Made by a program: the position numbers and the translations under genes. Below, one piece after another: positions 18,792 to 28,336 of a DNA stretch of 64,000 nucleotides (the stretch's first letter is position 1; each line of letters starts with the position of its first letter). Source of the DNA: Gemmobacter aquatilis (GTDB lineage: Bacteria > Pseudomonadota > Alphaproteobacteria > Rhodobacterales > Rhodobacteraceae); the NCBI RefSeq assembly GCF_900110025.1, contig NZ_FOCE01000002.1:372001-436000 (forward strand), written 5' to 3'. Below the pieces are notes generated by a model. The model had not been told where the DNA came from. It saw nothing but the letters and a program-made list of their open reading frames with translations, and made no database searches.

Positions 18792-20876
18792 ATGCCAGAC
18801 TGGACCCCGGATCAACCCATCCTCGAAATCGATAACCTCTCGATCTCCTTCTCCACCCGCCTGCGCGACATTCCGGCGGTGATGGATTTTTCCTGCACCG
18901 TCATGGCGGGCGAGGCGATGGGGCTGGTAGGCGAATCCGGGTGCGGCAAATCCACCGTGGCGCTGGCGGTGATGCGCGATCTGGGGCGCAATGGGCGGAT
19001 CACCAGCGGCACCATCCGGTTCAAGGGGCGCGACCTCACGCAACTGGGTGAAGCAGAGCTGCGCCATATCCGCGGCCGCGAGATCGCGATGATCTATCAG
19101 GAACCGATGGCCTCGTTGAACCCCGCCATGACCATCGGCGCGCAACTGGCCGAAGTGCCGATGATCCATGAACGGATGCCCCGCCCCAAAGCCATGGCAC
19201 TGGCCCGCCAGATCGTTGCCGATGTGCGCCTGCCCGATCCCGACCGCATCCTGCGCGCCTATCCGCATCAGCTTTCGGGCGGGCAGCAGCAACGCATCGT
19301 CATCGCCATGGCGCTGATGTCGAAACCCGCCCTACTGATCCTCGACGAACCCACCACAGCCCTGGACGTGACGGTGGAGGCCGGGATCGTCGATCTGGTC
19401 AAGGATCTGGGCGCGAAATACGGCACCTCGATGCTGTTCATCTCGCACAACCTCGGGCTGGTGCTGGAAGTTTGCGACCGCATCACCGTGATGTATTCCG
19501 GCGAGGCGGTGGAAACCGGCGCCGTGGCCGAGGTGTTCGACCATATGCGCCACCCCTATACGCAGGCGCTGTTCCGTTCGATCCCGCTGCCCGGCGCCGA
19601 CAAGAACAGCCGCCCGCTGGTGGCGATTCCCGGCAATTTCCCGCTGCCGCATGAACGCCCGCCCGGCTGCAACTTCGGCCCGCGCTGCGACTATTTCAAA
19701 GCCGGGCAGTGCGATGCCCGTGATGTTCCCATGCGCGCCGTGCCAGACCGCGACCGCCACGACAGCCGCTGCCTGCGCTTTGACGAGATCGACTGGGACG
19801 CCCCGCCCGCCCTGCGCCGCATCGTCGAAAAGACCCCGGTGGGCGAGGTGGTGCTGCGCATGGAAGACCTGCGCAAATATTACGAGGTTTCGGGTGGCGG
19901 CCTGTTCGGCGGCGGCGCCACCAAGGTGGTGAAGGCCAATGAAACGCTCAGCTTCGAGGCGCGCGAGGGTGAAACGCTGGCCATCGTGGGCGAATCCGGC
20001 TGCGGCAAATCCACCTTCGCCAAGGTGTTGATGGGGCTGGAAACCGCGACCTCGGGCAAGATCATGCTTTATGACCGCGACATCCAGAACACCCCGATCG
20101 AAAAGCGCAATATCGATACGGTGTCGGGCGTGCAGATGGTGTTCCAGAACCCGTTCGACACGCTCAACCCCTCGATGACCGTGGGCCGCCAGATCATCCG
20201 CGCGCTGGAAATCTTTGGTGTCGGCGCATCCGATGCCGAACGCCATGCCCGGATGCTGGAACTGCTGGATCTGGTGAAACTGCCGCGCGCCTTTGCCGAA
20301 CGGATGCCGCGCCAGTTGTCAGGCGGGCAGAAACAGCGCGTCGGCATCGCCCGGGCCTTTGCCGGAGGCGCCAAGATCGTGGTGGCGGACGAGCCGGTCA
20401 GCGCGCTGGATGTCAGCGTGCAAGCGGCAGTGACGGATCTGCTGATGGAAATCCAGCGCGAAAATCGCACCACGCTGCTGTTCATCAGCCATGATCTGAG
20501 CATCGTGCGCTATCTCAGCGACCGGGTGATGGTGATGTATCTGGGCCATGTGGTGGAAATCGGCAGCACCGATCAGGTCTTCGCGCCACCCTATCACCCC
20601 TATACCGAGGCGCTGCTGTCTGCCGTGCCCATCGCCGACACGCGGGTCAAGAAACAGCGCATCGTGCTGGAGGGTGACATTCCGTCGGCGATGAACCCAC
20701 CGCCCGGCTGCCCGTTCCAGACGCGTTGCCGCTGGAAAGCGCAAGTGCCCGGCGGGCTGTGCGAGCGTGACATGCCGCCCGTCCGCACATTGGCGCCGGG
20801 CCATCAGATCAAGTGCCACCTGTCCGATGAAATCCTGCAACGAATGGCGCCGGTGATCACCATCGCCGCCGAGTGA
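18792..20876 (+). CDS. ABC transporter ATP-binding protein, fused DppD-DppF type
   Basis: This 694-residue protein carries two complete nucleotide-binding modules, equivalent to separate DppD and DppF subunits in many bacteria. Each has a Walker A (VGESGCGKST) and a signature (LSGGQQQR in the first half, LSGGQKQR in the second), and each half ends with the oligopeptide-ATPase C-terminal cysteine motif (PPGCNFGPRC and PPGCPFQTRC). It powers the importer whose membrane and binding subunits precede it. The ATG at 18792 has only a weak ribosome site. Confidence 0.95.
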   Translation: MPDWTPDQPILEIDNLSISFSTRLRDIPAVMDFSCTVMAGEAMGLVGESGCGKSTVALAVMRDLGRNGRITSGTIRFKGRDLTQLGEAELRHIRGREIAMIYQEPMASLNPAMTIGAQLAEVPMIHERMPRPKAMALARQIVADVRLPDPDRILRAYPHQLSGGQQQRIVIAMALMSKPALLILDEPTTALDVTVEAGIVDLVKDLGAKYGTSMLFISHNLGLVLEVCDRITVMYSGEAVETGAVAEVFDHMRHPYTQALFRSIPLPGADKNSRPLVAIPGNFPLPHERPPGCNFGPRCDYFKAGQCDARDVPMRAVPDRDRHDSRCLRFDEIDWDAPPALRRIVEKTPVGEVVLRMEDLRKYYEVSGGGLFGGGATKVVKANETLSFEAREGETLAIVGESGCGKSTFAKVLMGLETATSGKIMLYDRDIQNTPIEKRNIDTVSGVQMVFQNPFDTLNPSMTVGRQIIRALEIFGVGASDAERHARMLELLDLVKLPRAFAERMPRQLSGGQKQRVGIARAFAGGAKIVVADEPVSALDVSVQAAVTDLLMEIQRENRTTLLFISHDLSIVRYLSDRVMVMYLGHVVEIGSTDQVFAPPYHPYTEALLSAVPIADTRVKKQRIVLEGDIPSAMNPPPGCPFQTRCRWKAQVPGGLCERDMPPVRTLAPGHQIKCHLSDEILQRMAPVITIAAE

Positions 20877-20879
20877 GCC

Positions 20880-20900
20880 CGAATTTTCGCAGAAAATTCG
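20880..20900. terminator. perfect 9-bp hairpin between converging genes
   Basis: CGAATTTTC and GAAAATTCG pair perfectly around loop GCA, four bases after the ABC ATPase stop and 20 bases before the der stop on the other strand. It is built like the hairpins at 132-150 and 192-214 and probably terminates both transcripts. Confidence 0.55.
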
Positions 20901-20919
20901 CGGCCCACGGCGCGGTAAT

Positions 20920-22398
20920 TCACCACTTCTGGTCGGGGTCTTTCGACGCCATGTGCTTGCGCAGGCGCGAAGGTGTGTGGAATTTGCGCTCGCGATACGG
21001 GTTCTTGTCGCCCTGCCCGCGGAAGGTGATGCGGATCGGCGTGCCCGGCATGTCAAAATGGTCGCGCAGCCCGTTCACCAGATAGCGCTTATAGCTTTCC
21101 GGCATCATGTCCGGGTGCGAGCACATGACGATGAAGCCCGGCGGGCGGGTCTTCACCTGCGTCATGTAGCGCAGCTTGATGCGCCGTCCGCCCGGGGCCG
21201 GCGGCGGGTGCGCCTCGGTCATCGCGCCCAGCCAGGTGTTCAGCCGCGCCGTGGTGATGCGGCGGTTCCATACGTCATGCGCCTTCAGGATCGCGGCATG
21301 AAGCCGGTCCAGCCCCCGCCCGGTCTTGGCCGAAACGGTGATCATCGGCGCGCCGCGCAACTGGGGCAGCAGCCGTTCGAACATCTCTTTCAGTTCGGCC
21401 AGCTTTTCCTGTTTCTCGTCTTCCAGATCCCATTTGTTCACCGCCACCACGACCGCCCGGCCCTCGGTTTCGGCAAAGTCGGCGATGCGCAGATCCTGAA
21501 CCTCGAACGGAATCTCCACATCCAGCAGCACGACCACCACTTCGGCAAAGCGCACCGCGCGGATACCATCGGCCACCGACAGTTTTTCCAGCTTGTCGCT
21601 GATCCGCGCCTTCTTGCGCATCCCGGCGGTGTCGAAAATCCGCGTGGGCGTGCCCAGCCATTCGGTGCGCACCGAGATCGCGTCGCGGGTGATCCCGGCT
21701 TCGGGCCCGGTCAGCAGCCGGTCAAACCCGAGGATCTTGTTGATCAGCGTCGATTTTCCGGCATTCGGGCGCCCGATCACCGCGATCTGCAGCGGCTTGG
21801 CCAATGTGGGCTTGTGGGCTTCGAGATCAGCCTCTTCCTCGGCCTCCTCATCGCTCACATCCACATCGACCACCGGCGCATCGGCCACCGCGCGTTCGAC
21901 GAAATCGGCGGCCAGCGGGCGCAGGATGTGATAGAGGTCGTCCATCCCCTCGCCATGTTCGGCCGACATGCGCACCGGCTCGCCCAGACCAAGGCTCCAG
22001 GCCTCGATCGCGCCGCCATCCCCGGCCTTGCCCTCGGCCTTGTTCACGCCAAGGATCACCTTGGCGCCGCGACGGCGCAGAATGTCGGCAAACACCTCGT
22101 CAGTCGGGGTGACTCCCATCCGGCCGTCGATCAGGAACAGGCAGATATCCGCCATATCCACCGCGCGTTCGGTCAGGCGGCGCATCCGGCCCTGCAGGCT
22201 GTCATCGGTGACTTCCTCCAGTCCCGCCGTGTCGATCACGGTGAAGCGCATGTCGAACAGCTTGGCATCACCTTCGCGCAGATCGCGCGTCACGCCGGGC
22301 TGATCGTCCACCAGCGCAAGCTTGCGGCCGACAAGCCGGTTGAACAGCGTCGATTTGCCCACATTGGGGCGGCCTACGATGGCGAGTGTAAAGGTCAT
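20920..22398 (-). CDS. der: ribosome biogenesis GTPase Der (EngA)
   Basis: Der is an essential tandem-GTPase that acts in 50S subunit assembly. The 492 residues contain two G domains with P-loops GRPNVGKS (residues 8-15) and GRPNAGKS (about 213-220), the matching NKAEG and NKWDLE specificity motifs, and a C-terminal KH-like domain ending in a basic tail. An acidic linker between the G domains ([19 protein letters not shown]) is typical of alphaproteobacteria. It is read with the bamB-like and YfgM-like genes upstream on the same strand. Confidence 0.97.
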   Translation of the reverse strand: MTFTLAIVGRPNVGKSTLFNRLVGRKLALVDDQPGVTRDLREGDAKLFDMRFTVIDTAGLEEVTDDSLQGRMRRLTERAVDMADICLFLIDGRMGVTPTDEVFADILRRRGAKVILGVNKAEGKAGDGGAIEAWSLGLGEPVRMSAEHGEGMDDLYHILRPLAADFVERAVADAPVVDVDVSDEEAEEEADLEAHKPTLAKPLQIAVIGRPNAGKSTLINKILGFDRLLTGPEAGITRDAISVRTEWLGTPTRIFDTAGMRKKARISDKLEKLSVADGIRAVRFAEVVVVLLDVEIPFEVQDLRIADFAETEGRAVVVAVNKWDLEDEKQEKLAELKEMFERLLPQLRGAPMITVSAKTGRGLDRLHAAILKAHDVWNRRITTARLNTWLGAMTEAHPPPAPGGRRIKLRYMTQVKTRPPGFIVMCSHPDMMPESYKRYLVNGLRDHFDMPGTPIRITFRGQGDKNPYRERKFHTPSRLRKHMASKDPDQKW

Positions 22399-22455
22399 CC
22401 AGCCCTCCGGGGGCGCGTCAAAAGGTCAAGCCCGTGGGGATACACGGGTTTGGTG

Positions 22456-23802
22456 TCAACGGAAAGCGTGAAGTTGCCCATCTGCGCCGACCACCAGTAG
22501 CATCCCCCCCGCCAGCGCCGGTTGCGCCGCAGCCCCGCCCGGGATCTGCGCGGTGGCGGTCAACGTGCCATCAGTGGGCGAGAAGAAGCGCAGCAGCCCG
22601 TCACCTGACGCGACCGCAATCCGCCCCCCCGCGAGAACCGGCCCGTAATGGGCGGTAATCGCCTTCAGCTTCTTGGGCTTGGTCGCCTCGAAATAAGGCA
22701 TTTCGACCGACCAGACCCGCGCGCCGCTTGCCGCATCCAGGCGCACCAGCTTCGCCTCGTCATCCACGAGGAAAACCGATCCGCCCGCCAGCAGCACCGG
22801 CGCCAAGGCGGCTTCCGGTGCGCTCCACAGCGTTTCGCCGGTGCTGGCGGACAGCGCATAGCTGCGCCCGCCCGCATTGCCGACATAGACTGTATCTCCC
22901 GACACGACCGGGTCGCCGGTCACCTCGGTCGTCAGCGCATAGGCACGGCCCAGCCGCTGGCCCACGACGCGCGCGCGCCAGCTTTCCAGCCCGCCGGTTT
23001 TCAGCGCGGAGATCACCTCGCCCGATGCGGTCGGGAACAGGATCGCACGATCGGTGATCGCAGGTGCCGCAGCCCCCAGCATCCCCAGCGCCCCGGCACT
23101 GCCCGGCAATTGCCAGCGCACCTTGCCATCGGCGGTATCGACGGCCCAGCCAGAGCCGTCACGCCCGGCGACATAGACGGTATTCCCCTCGACCGCCGGG
23201 GCGCCGGTTACCGCGCTGCCCAGCCGCTGGCGCCAGATCACCCGGCCCGTGGCCGCCTCGGCTGCGATCAACTCGCCATAGCCGGTGGCTGCAAAAATCT
23301 TGCCCCCGCCAAACGCCAGCCCGCCCCCCGACACCTCCGAGGCCGCATCGCTGGCCGGTGTCAGATCGCTTTGCCACAAAGGCGTGCCGTTCAGCGCCGT
23401 GGCGTGCAGCCCCGCACGGGCATCAAGCGTGTAGATGCGCCCATCGCCCACAACCGGCGCGGCAGAGATTCGGCTGCGTCGGCTATTGCCCTCGCCAATC
23501 GGGGCAGACCAGACAAGTTGCGGTGCAGCACTCAGCGCACCATGCGGCATCAGGTGGCGGGCATTGCCGCCCCGCTGCGGCCAGTCGGCATTGGCCTGAG
23601 CGGCGGGCAGCGAGATCGGCGCCGACGCATTGGCGGGCTTGCCCGCCGGGTCTTTTGGCGCGGGATTCCCGGCGCTGGGAAGGCTTGCCTCAAGCGGCGT
23701 GCGCGGATCGAACCGCTCGCCGGGCAGGATCACTTCACGTTCACATGCGGCAAGCATAGCCATCAGGGCAAAGCCGGAGACAGCGGATTTCAGCAGCGAC
23801 AC
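22456..23802 (-). CDS. bamB: BamB-like outer membrane assembly lipoprotein, PQQ-type beta-propeller
   Basis: This 448-residue protein appears to start at GTG with GGGAG eight bases before it. The N-terminus ends in the lipobox LAAC (C20), so it is a lipoprotein. Repeated blade motifs such as GGGKIFAATGYGELIA, GNTVYVAGRDGSGWA and DTVYVGNAGGRSYAL form an eight-bladed propeller. The yfgM-bamB-der order is the usual proteobacterial context for BamB, which docks on BamA POTRA domains. A general PQQ-repeat protein is the alternative. Confidence 0.87.
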   Translation of the reverse strand: MSLLKSAVSGFALMAMLAACEREVILPGERFDPRTPLEASLPSAGNPAPKDPAGKPANASAPISLPAAQANADWPQRGGNARHLMPHGALSAAPQLVWSAPIGEGNSRRSRISAAPVVGDGRIYTLDARAGLHATALNGTPLWQSDLTPASDAASEVSGGGLAFGGGKIFAATGYGELIAAEAATGRVIWRQRLGSAVTGAPAVEGNTVYVAGRDGSGWAVDTADGKVRWQLPGSAGALGMLGAAAPAITDRAILFPTASGEVISALKTGGLESWRARVVGQRLGRAYALTTEVTGDPVVSGDTVYVGNAGGRSYALSASTGETLWSAPEAALAPVLLAGGSVFLVDDEAKLVRLDAASGARVWSVEMPYFEATKPKKLKAITAHYGPVLAGGRIAVASGDGLLRFFSPTDGTLTATAQIPGGAAAQPALAGGMLLVVGADGQLHAFR

Positions 23803-23840
23803 GGTGGCGTCTCCCGTCTGTTGCGGTGCGGTCGGGCGGG

Positions 23841-24488
23841 TCAGCCCTGCTTCGGCTCGCCCCCAAGGGCGACAATCATCTGCGCGGCGCGGCTGCGCAA
23901 GCCCCCCGGCGCATCCTGATCGTCCAGCAGCGCCTGCAGGGCGGAAATCGCCGCTTCGGTCTTGCCGTCTTCGACCAGCAGATAGGCCAGTTGTTCGGCG
24001 GCCATGGTGCGGAACGGGCGGCCAGCGGCGGCCAGCGGCTCCAGTGCCGCGCGCCGATCCGCCAGCGGCATCTCGGCCCCGGCCACAATCACGCGGCGCA
24101 ACGTCGCCAAGTCGTGCCAGATTTGCGGCAGGCTGGCATCGGCAATCACCTTGTCCAGTGCGACCAGCGTCGCCGCCCGGTCTTGCTGCGGGTCCGAAGA
24201 CAGCAGCATCTGCACCAGCGCCGCCTGCTCGCCACGCACCGTGATCTTGTCAAGCGCCTCGCGCCGGGACTCGGGGGTCGGCGCCTCGATCGCGGTCAGC
24301 AGCGCATCGCCGAAGTCGCGCGCGGCGGCTTCACTGCGTGCCTTGGACCACTCGTTATAGGCGGCCCCGCCGACGATCCCGGCCACCAGCAGCACCCCGA
24401 TCCAGCCATATTTGCGGAACATGGCGAAGAGCTTGTCGCGGCGCACCTCTTCGGTGACCTCGTCGATGAAACTTTCGGGGTTGCTCAA
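23841..24488 (-). CDS. YfgM-like membrane-anchored tetratricopeptide protein
   Basis: This 215-residue protein probably starts at TTG (GGGAGAG lies before it) and reads MSNPESFIDEVTEEVRRDKL, then one membrane segment (about 30-48, WIGVLLVAGIVGGAAY) and helical repeats in the periplasm. The layout matches YfgM, an ancillary partner of the SecYEG translocon and of periplasmic chaperones in E. coli. It precedes bamB and der on the same strand. Confidence 0.82.
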   Translation of the reverse strand: MSNPESFIDEVTEEVRRDKLFAMFRKYGWIGVLLVAGIVGGAAYNEWSKARSEAAARDFGDALLTAIEAPTPESRREALDKITVRGEQAALVQMLLSSDPQQDRAATLVALDKVIADASLPQIWHDLATLRRVIVAGAEMPLADRRAALEPLAAAGRPFRTMAAEQLAYLLVEDGKTEAAISALQALLDDQDAPGGLRSRAAQMIVALGGEPKQG

Positions 24489-24604
24489 GGGTCTCTCCCA
24501 TTCTTTGGCCCTGTCTTACACGCAAGCCCCCACGGTTGCCAAGCCCCGCCCCCCTTCGGCGCAAGACTGGCCCGATGCGACAGACCGGCGGTGGCGCAGT
24601 CAGA

Positions 24605-26530
24605 TCAGACTTTCACGGCCCAATTGAACCGCCCATCCTTGGGCAGCGACGAGACATCCTTGCTTTCACCTACCGGCTCCGGCGACGGTTCATAGGGATG
24701 GGATTCGTCGGCATCCGCCTCGGCCTGACGCGCCCACATCGCAGCATAGCGCCCGCCCTGCGCCAAAAGCGCCTCATGGGTACCTTCCTCCAGCACACGA
24801 CCCGCTTCCAGCACCACGATCCGGTCGGCATCGGCGATGGTGGACAGCCGGTGCGCGATGGTGATCACCGTGCGCCCCTGCCCCATTTCGCGCAAAGACG
24901 CCTGAATATCGCTTTCCGTCTGGGTATCCAGCGCCGAAGTCGCCTCGTCCAGCAGCAGGATCGGCGGGTTCTTCAGCAGGGTGCGCGCGATGCCCACCCG
25001 CTGTTTTTCACCACCCGACAGTTTCAGCCCGCGTTCGCCCACGGTGGTGTCATAGCCATCGGGCAACGACTGGATGAAATCGTGGATCTTGGCGGCCCGC
25101 GCAGCCCCCTCCACCTCGGCCCGGCTGGCTTCGGGGCGCCCGTAAGCGATGTTGTAATAGATCGTGTCGTTGAACAGCACGGTATCCTGCGGCACCACGC
25201 CGATCTGCGCATGCAGGCTGTCTTGCGTCACATCGCGGATGTCCTGTCCGTCGATAGTCACTGCGCCGCCCGTCACATCGTAGAACCGGAACAACAGCCG
25301 ACCAACCGTGGATTTACCCGACCCCGATGGCCCGACCAGCGCCACGGTCTGCCCTGCAGGCACATCCAGCGTGATGCCCTTCAGGATCGGGCGTTCGGCG
25401 TCATAGGCAAAACGCACATCCTCGAACCGCACATGCCCGCCCGTGACGGCCAGCTTGGCTGCCCCCGGTTTGTCATTGATTTCCGCAGGTTGCAGTAGCA
25501 GGCCGAACATCTGCCCCATATCGACCAGCGCCTGCCGGATTTCGCGGTAGACGGTGCCCAGAAAGTTCAGCGGCATGGTGATCTGGATCATATAGGCGTT
25601 GACCATGACGAAATCGCCCACCGTCAACTGTCCCGCCTGCACGCCCTGCGCCGCCATGACCATGACGATCACCAGCCCCGTGGTGATCAGGAAGGCCTGC
25701 CCCGCGTTCAGAAAGCTCAGCGACTGGCCGGTTTTCACCGCCGCCTGCTCATATCCTTCCATCGCGCGGTCATAGCGGGCCGCCTCGCGGTTGGCCGCGC
25801 CGAAATAGCGCACGGTTTCAAAGTTCAGCAGGCTGTCGATCGCCTTCTGGTTGGCGTCAGTATCCTGATCGTTCATCTTGCGGCGGATCTGCACCCGCCA
25901 TTCGGTGACCTTGAAGGTGAAGGCCACATAAAGCGCGATGGTGATCACCACGACCGCCATGTATTGCCAGCCGAACATCACCGCAAAGATGATCGAGACC
26001 ATGGTCAGTTCAAGGATCAGCGGACCGATGGAAAACAGCATGAAGCGCAGCAGGAAATCGACGCCCTTCACCCCGCGCTCGATGATCCGGCTCAGGCCCC
26101 CGGTCTTGCGGGTGATATGATAGCGCAGCGACAGGCGGTGCATATGGGTAAAGGTTTCCAGCGCCAGCTTGCGCAGCGCGCGCTGACCAACCTTGACGAA
26201 GATTGCATCCCGCAACTCGCCAAAGGCCACCGCCCCCAGCCGCGCCAGACCATAGGCCAGCGTCAGCGCCACCGCCGTCAGCCCCATCAGGAAGGCCCCC
26301 GACGGCGCATCGCCCGCCAGCCGGTCCACCGCCGCCTTGTAGAAGAAGGGGGTCGTAACCGACACGATCTTGGCCATCACCAGCATGGCCAGAGCAAGCA
26401 CGACGCGCTGCTTCACCCAAGTCTCGCCCTTCGGCCAGAGATAGGGCAGCACGCGGCGGATGGTAACCCAGCCCGAAGTGGCAGGGGTGCCCGCATCGGC
26501 GGAGGTGGCGGTAGAGGTCATGCGGCGCAT
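24605..26530 (-). CDS. Atm1-like ABC exporter (fused permease and ATPase)
   Basis: This 641-residue half-transporter has six membrane segments (about 40-330) and a C-terminal ATPase with GPSGSGKST, signature LSGGEKQRVGIART and Walker B LLLDEATSALD. The stretch LSLRYHITRKTGGLSRIIERG is a hallmark of the Atm1/HMT1 group, which exports glutathione-derived sulfur or metal conjugates. The ATG at 26530 has AAGGAA before it. It diverges from an ArsR-type gene with an operator-like repeat between them, which supports a metal or thiol stress role. Confidence 0.9.
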   Translation of the reverse strand: MRRMTSTATSADAGTPATSGWVTIRRVLPYLWPKGETWVKQRVVLALAMLVMAKIVSVTTPFFYKAAVDRLAGDAPSGAFLMGLTAVALTLAYGLARLGAVAFGELRDAIFVKVGQRALRKLALETFTHMHRLSLRYHITRKTGGLSRIIERGVKGVDFLLRFMLFSIGPLILELTMVSIIFAVMFGWQYMAVVVITIALYVAFTFKVTEWRVQIRRKMNDQDTDANQKAIDSLLNFETVRYFGAANREAARYDRAMEGYEQAAVKTGQSLSFLNAGQAFLITTGLVIVMVMAAQGVQAGQLTVGDFVMVNAYMIQITMPLNFLGTVYREIRQALVDMGQMFGLLLQPAEINDKPGAAKLAVTGGHVRFEDVRFAYDAERPILKGITLDVPAGQTVALVGPSGSGKSTVGRLLFRFYDVTGGAVTIDGQDIRDVTQDSLHAQIGVVPQDTVLFNDTIYYNIAYGRPEASRAEVEGAARAAKIHDFIQSLPDGYDTTVGERGLKLSGGEKQRVGIARTLLKNPPILLLDEATSALDTQTESDIQASLREMGQGRTVITIAHRLSTIADADRIVVLEAGRVLEEGTHEALLAQGGRYAAMWARQAEADADESHPYEPSPEPVGESKDVSSLPKDGRFNWAVKV

Positions 26531-26591
26531 TGTCGGTTCCTTGGCCCTGCGGCGTTGATTGCCGGGCGGGACTGGGTTACACAGGCATCAA

Positions 26592-26615
26592 TTCAATGTT
26601 TCACGAGTAGTTGAA
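26592..26615. promoter_or_regulatory. inverted repeat likely bound by the ArsR-type regulator
   Basis: TTCAA (26592-26596) and TTGAA (26611-26615) form an imperfect inverted repeat 20 bases apart centre-side, ending two bases before the ArsR ATG. ArsR/SmtB proteins often bind TTCAA/TTGAA-type dyads in their own promoters. The 87-base space is shared with the Atm1-like gene, so binding could repress both directions. Confidence 0.4.
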
Positions 26616-26617
26616 CC

Positions 26618-27010
26618 ATGGAGCGAAGTAAAGTCCTCTCGGCCCTGTCCGCCCTCGCTCACGAGGCGCGACTGGATCTGGTGCGCCTGCTGATCACACA
26701 GGGGAACGAGGGGTTGGCCGCAGGCGATATCGGGCGCAGGCTGGGCCTGCCGGCCTCGCGCTTGTCCTTCCATCTGTCGGCGCTGGAACAGGCCGGGCTG
26801 ATCCGCTCGCGCCGGGTATCACGCAACGTGATCTATACAGCCGATCTGGCCGGAATCGGCGGGGTCATGTCTTACATGCTTGCCGATTGCTGCATGGATC
26901 ACCCCGAGGTTCTGGCCTGCTGCGGTGCCAGTGCGCGGCACGCCCTGCACCGCGTGACAGAAGGCGATCCCGCCCCCCGCGATCATTGTTCGGGAATCAC
27001 GAAAACCTGA
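26618..27010 (+). CDS. ArsR-family transcriptional regulator with C-terminal cysteine pairs
   Basis: This 130-residue winged-helix protein has the ArsR core (about 5-80), including SALAHEARLDLVRLL and the recognition helix LPASRLSFHLSALEQAGLI. The tail has the cysteine pairs C91-C92 and C101-C102 plus C124, a plausible metal or metalloid site, though not the classic CxC arsenite motif of the recognition helix region. It diverges from the Atm1-like exporter. The last 28 bases overlap the 3' end of the convergent LysM gene. Confidence 0.9.
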   Translation: MERSKVLSALSALAHEARLDLVRLLITQGNEGLAAGDIGRRLGLPASRLSFHLSALEQAGLIRSRRVSRNVIYTADLAGIGGVMSYMLADCCMDHPEVLACCGASARHALHRVTEGDPAPRDHCSGITKT

Positions 27011-28236
27011 CCGGGATAGATGAGGTCCGGGTCACGGATCTGGCCCTTGTTGGCGTCGAACACCTTCACATACATCACGCCATCGCCAAACGTCTCGCGC
27101 GCAATGCGCCAGAGTGTAAAGCCGGGCTGCACGGTGACCGTTACCGGCGGGGCCGGTTCGGCAGATGCAGGCGAGGCTGCCGACACGACAGGCGTGTCGG
27201 TGGCGGGTGCTTCTGCGGAAGGTGCCGCCGGGGGCACAGCGGCCACCGCATCGGGTGCAGGTTCTGCCGCAGATCGCGGCACCGGCGTGCCAGTCGCGGC
27301 ACGCGGCTTCAGCGCGGCAGCCAGCGCCTCAAGCGTTTCCCGCTGGAAGGGCGTCTCGAACCGGGCGCCGACCTTGCCCGCCGCATCAACCTGATCGGCG
27401 CGCAACGTATATAGCCCCGGTGCCACATCGCGCAGCACCGTGCTCCACGCCCCCGTGGCGCTTACAGGCGCTTCGCCCACCACCGCATTGTCAAGGTAAA
27501 GCCGCACCACTGCATCGGCAGTCCCCAAGCCTGAAAGCTGCACCGCGCCATCGGGGGTATAGGTGATTGCCGCAATGGTGACGCCACCCTCGGTGGCCGC
27601 TACCGGCCCCTGCAGCACCTTGGCACCGGCTTCACTCAGCAGGATCGCGGTCGGTGGTTCGGCGGCAGGCGGCGGCACGCTGCCTTCGGCACCCGAAGCC
27701 TCGGCCAGGGCGGGGCTGATCGGCTCCAGCACAACAGAGTCGGGTGACAGCAGCGGGCCCTCCGGCTGGATCAGCGCCAGCGTCAGGGTGCGCGGCGCAT
27801 CGGAGGGGGACAACGAGAACATCGCCACGAAATCGCCCTGCCCGTTCGCGGTGACACGGGCTGCCTCGGTGCCATCCACACGCAGAGAAACGGAGCCCCC
27901 TGCAACCGCCCGCCCCGCCACCAGAGCCTCGCCCTCGGGGGTGATACGCACGGTGTCAAAGCTGGGGGGGCTGACCGGGGCCGGTTCAGGCTGGGCGGTG
28001 GCAGCCTCCGGGGCTGCCGGAGCTACAGGTGCCACGACTTCGGGGGCGGCAGAACTGGCAGGTGGCGCCGCAACTGGCGCGGCCAGCGGCGCCGGGGGTG
28101 CAGCCTCCGGCACCGGCTCAGGGCGTTGTGCATACCACAGCAGCACGGCCAGCGCAGCGACCCCAGCGACCAGTAGCGCCACTTGCGCAGCAGATCCCAG
28201 ACCCGCGCCCCCCTGACCGTCACCCTTGTTCGCCAT
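26983..28236 (-). CDS. LysM domain protein with N-terminal membrane anchor
   Basis: Starting at 28236 (AGGGGAG before it) gives 417 residues. A single membrane segment (about 15-35) is followed by a long Ala/Pro-rich region, repeated Ig-like or bacterial adhesion-type segments (about 90-320), another Ala/Pro linker, and a C-terminal LysM domain (about 360-417, FTLWRIARETFGDGVMYVKV). LysM binds glycan strands of peptidoglycan. The layout is common in Rhodobacteraceae. The exact role is unknown; a cell-envelope structural function is likely. Confidence 0.82.
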   Translation of the reverse strand: MANKGDGQGGAGLGSAAQVALLVAGVAALAVLLWYAQRPEPVPEAAPPAPLAAPVAAPPASSAAPEVVAPVAPAAPEAATAQPEPAPVSPPSFDTVRITPEGEALVAGRAVAGGSVSLRVDGTEAARVTANGQGDFVAMFSLSPSDAPRTLTLALIQPEGPLLSPDSVVLEPISPALAEASGAEGSVPPPAAEPPTAILLSEAGAKVLQGPVAATEGGVTIAAITYTPDGAVQLSGLGTADAVVRLYLDNAVVGEAPVSATGAWSTVLRDVAPGLYTLRADQVDAAGKVGARFETPFQRETLEALAAALKPRAATGTPVPRSAAEPAPDAVAAVPPAAPSAEAPATDTPVVSAASPASAEPAPPVTVTVQPGFTLWRIARETFGDGVMYVKVFDANKGQIRDPDLIYPGQVFVIPEQ

Positions 28237-28336
28237 CGCCGGACGCTCCCCTTTTCGCCGTGTCTTGCCGCACCGGCTTCCTTTCGCCCAGAAACCCCGA
28301 TACACCCGCGAAAGGCAACTGTTTTCAGGACATGCG

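Noticed and set aside
26983-27010. A frameshift or fusion between the ArsR and LysM genes
   Set aside because: The genes are on opposite strands and simply overlap by 28 bases at their 3' ends.
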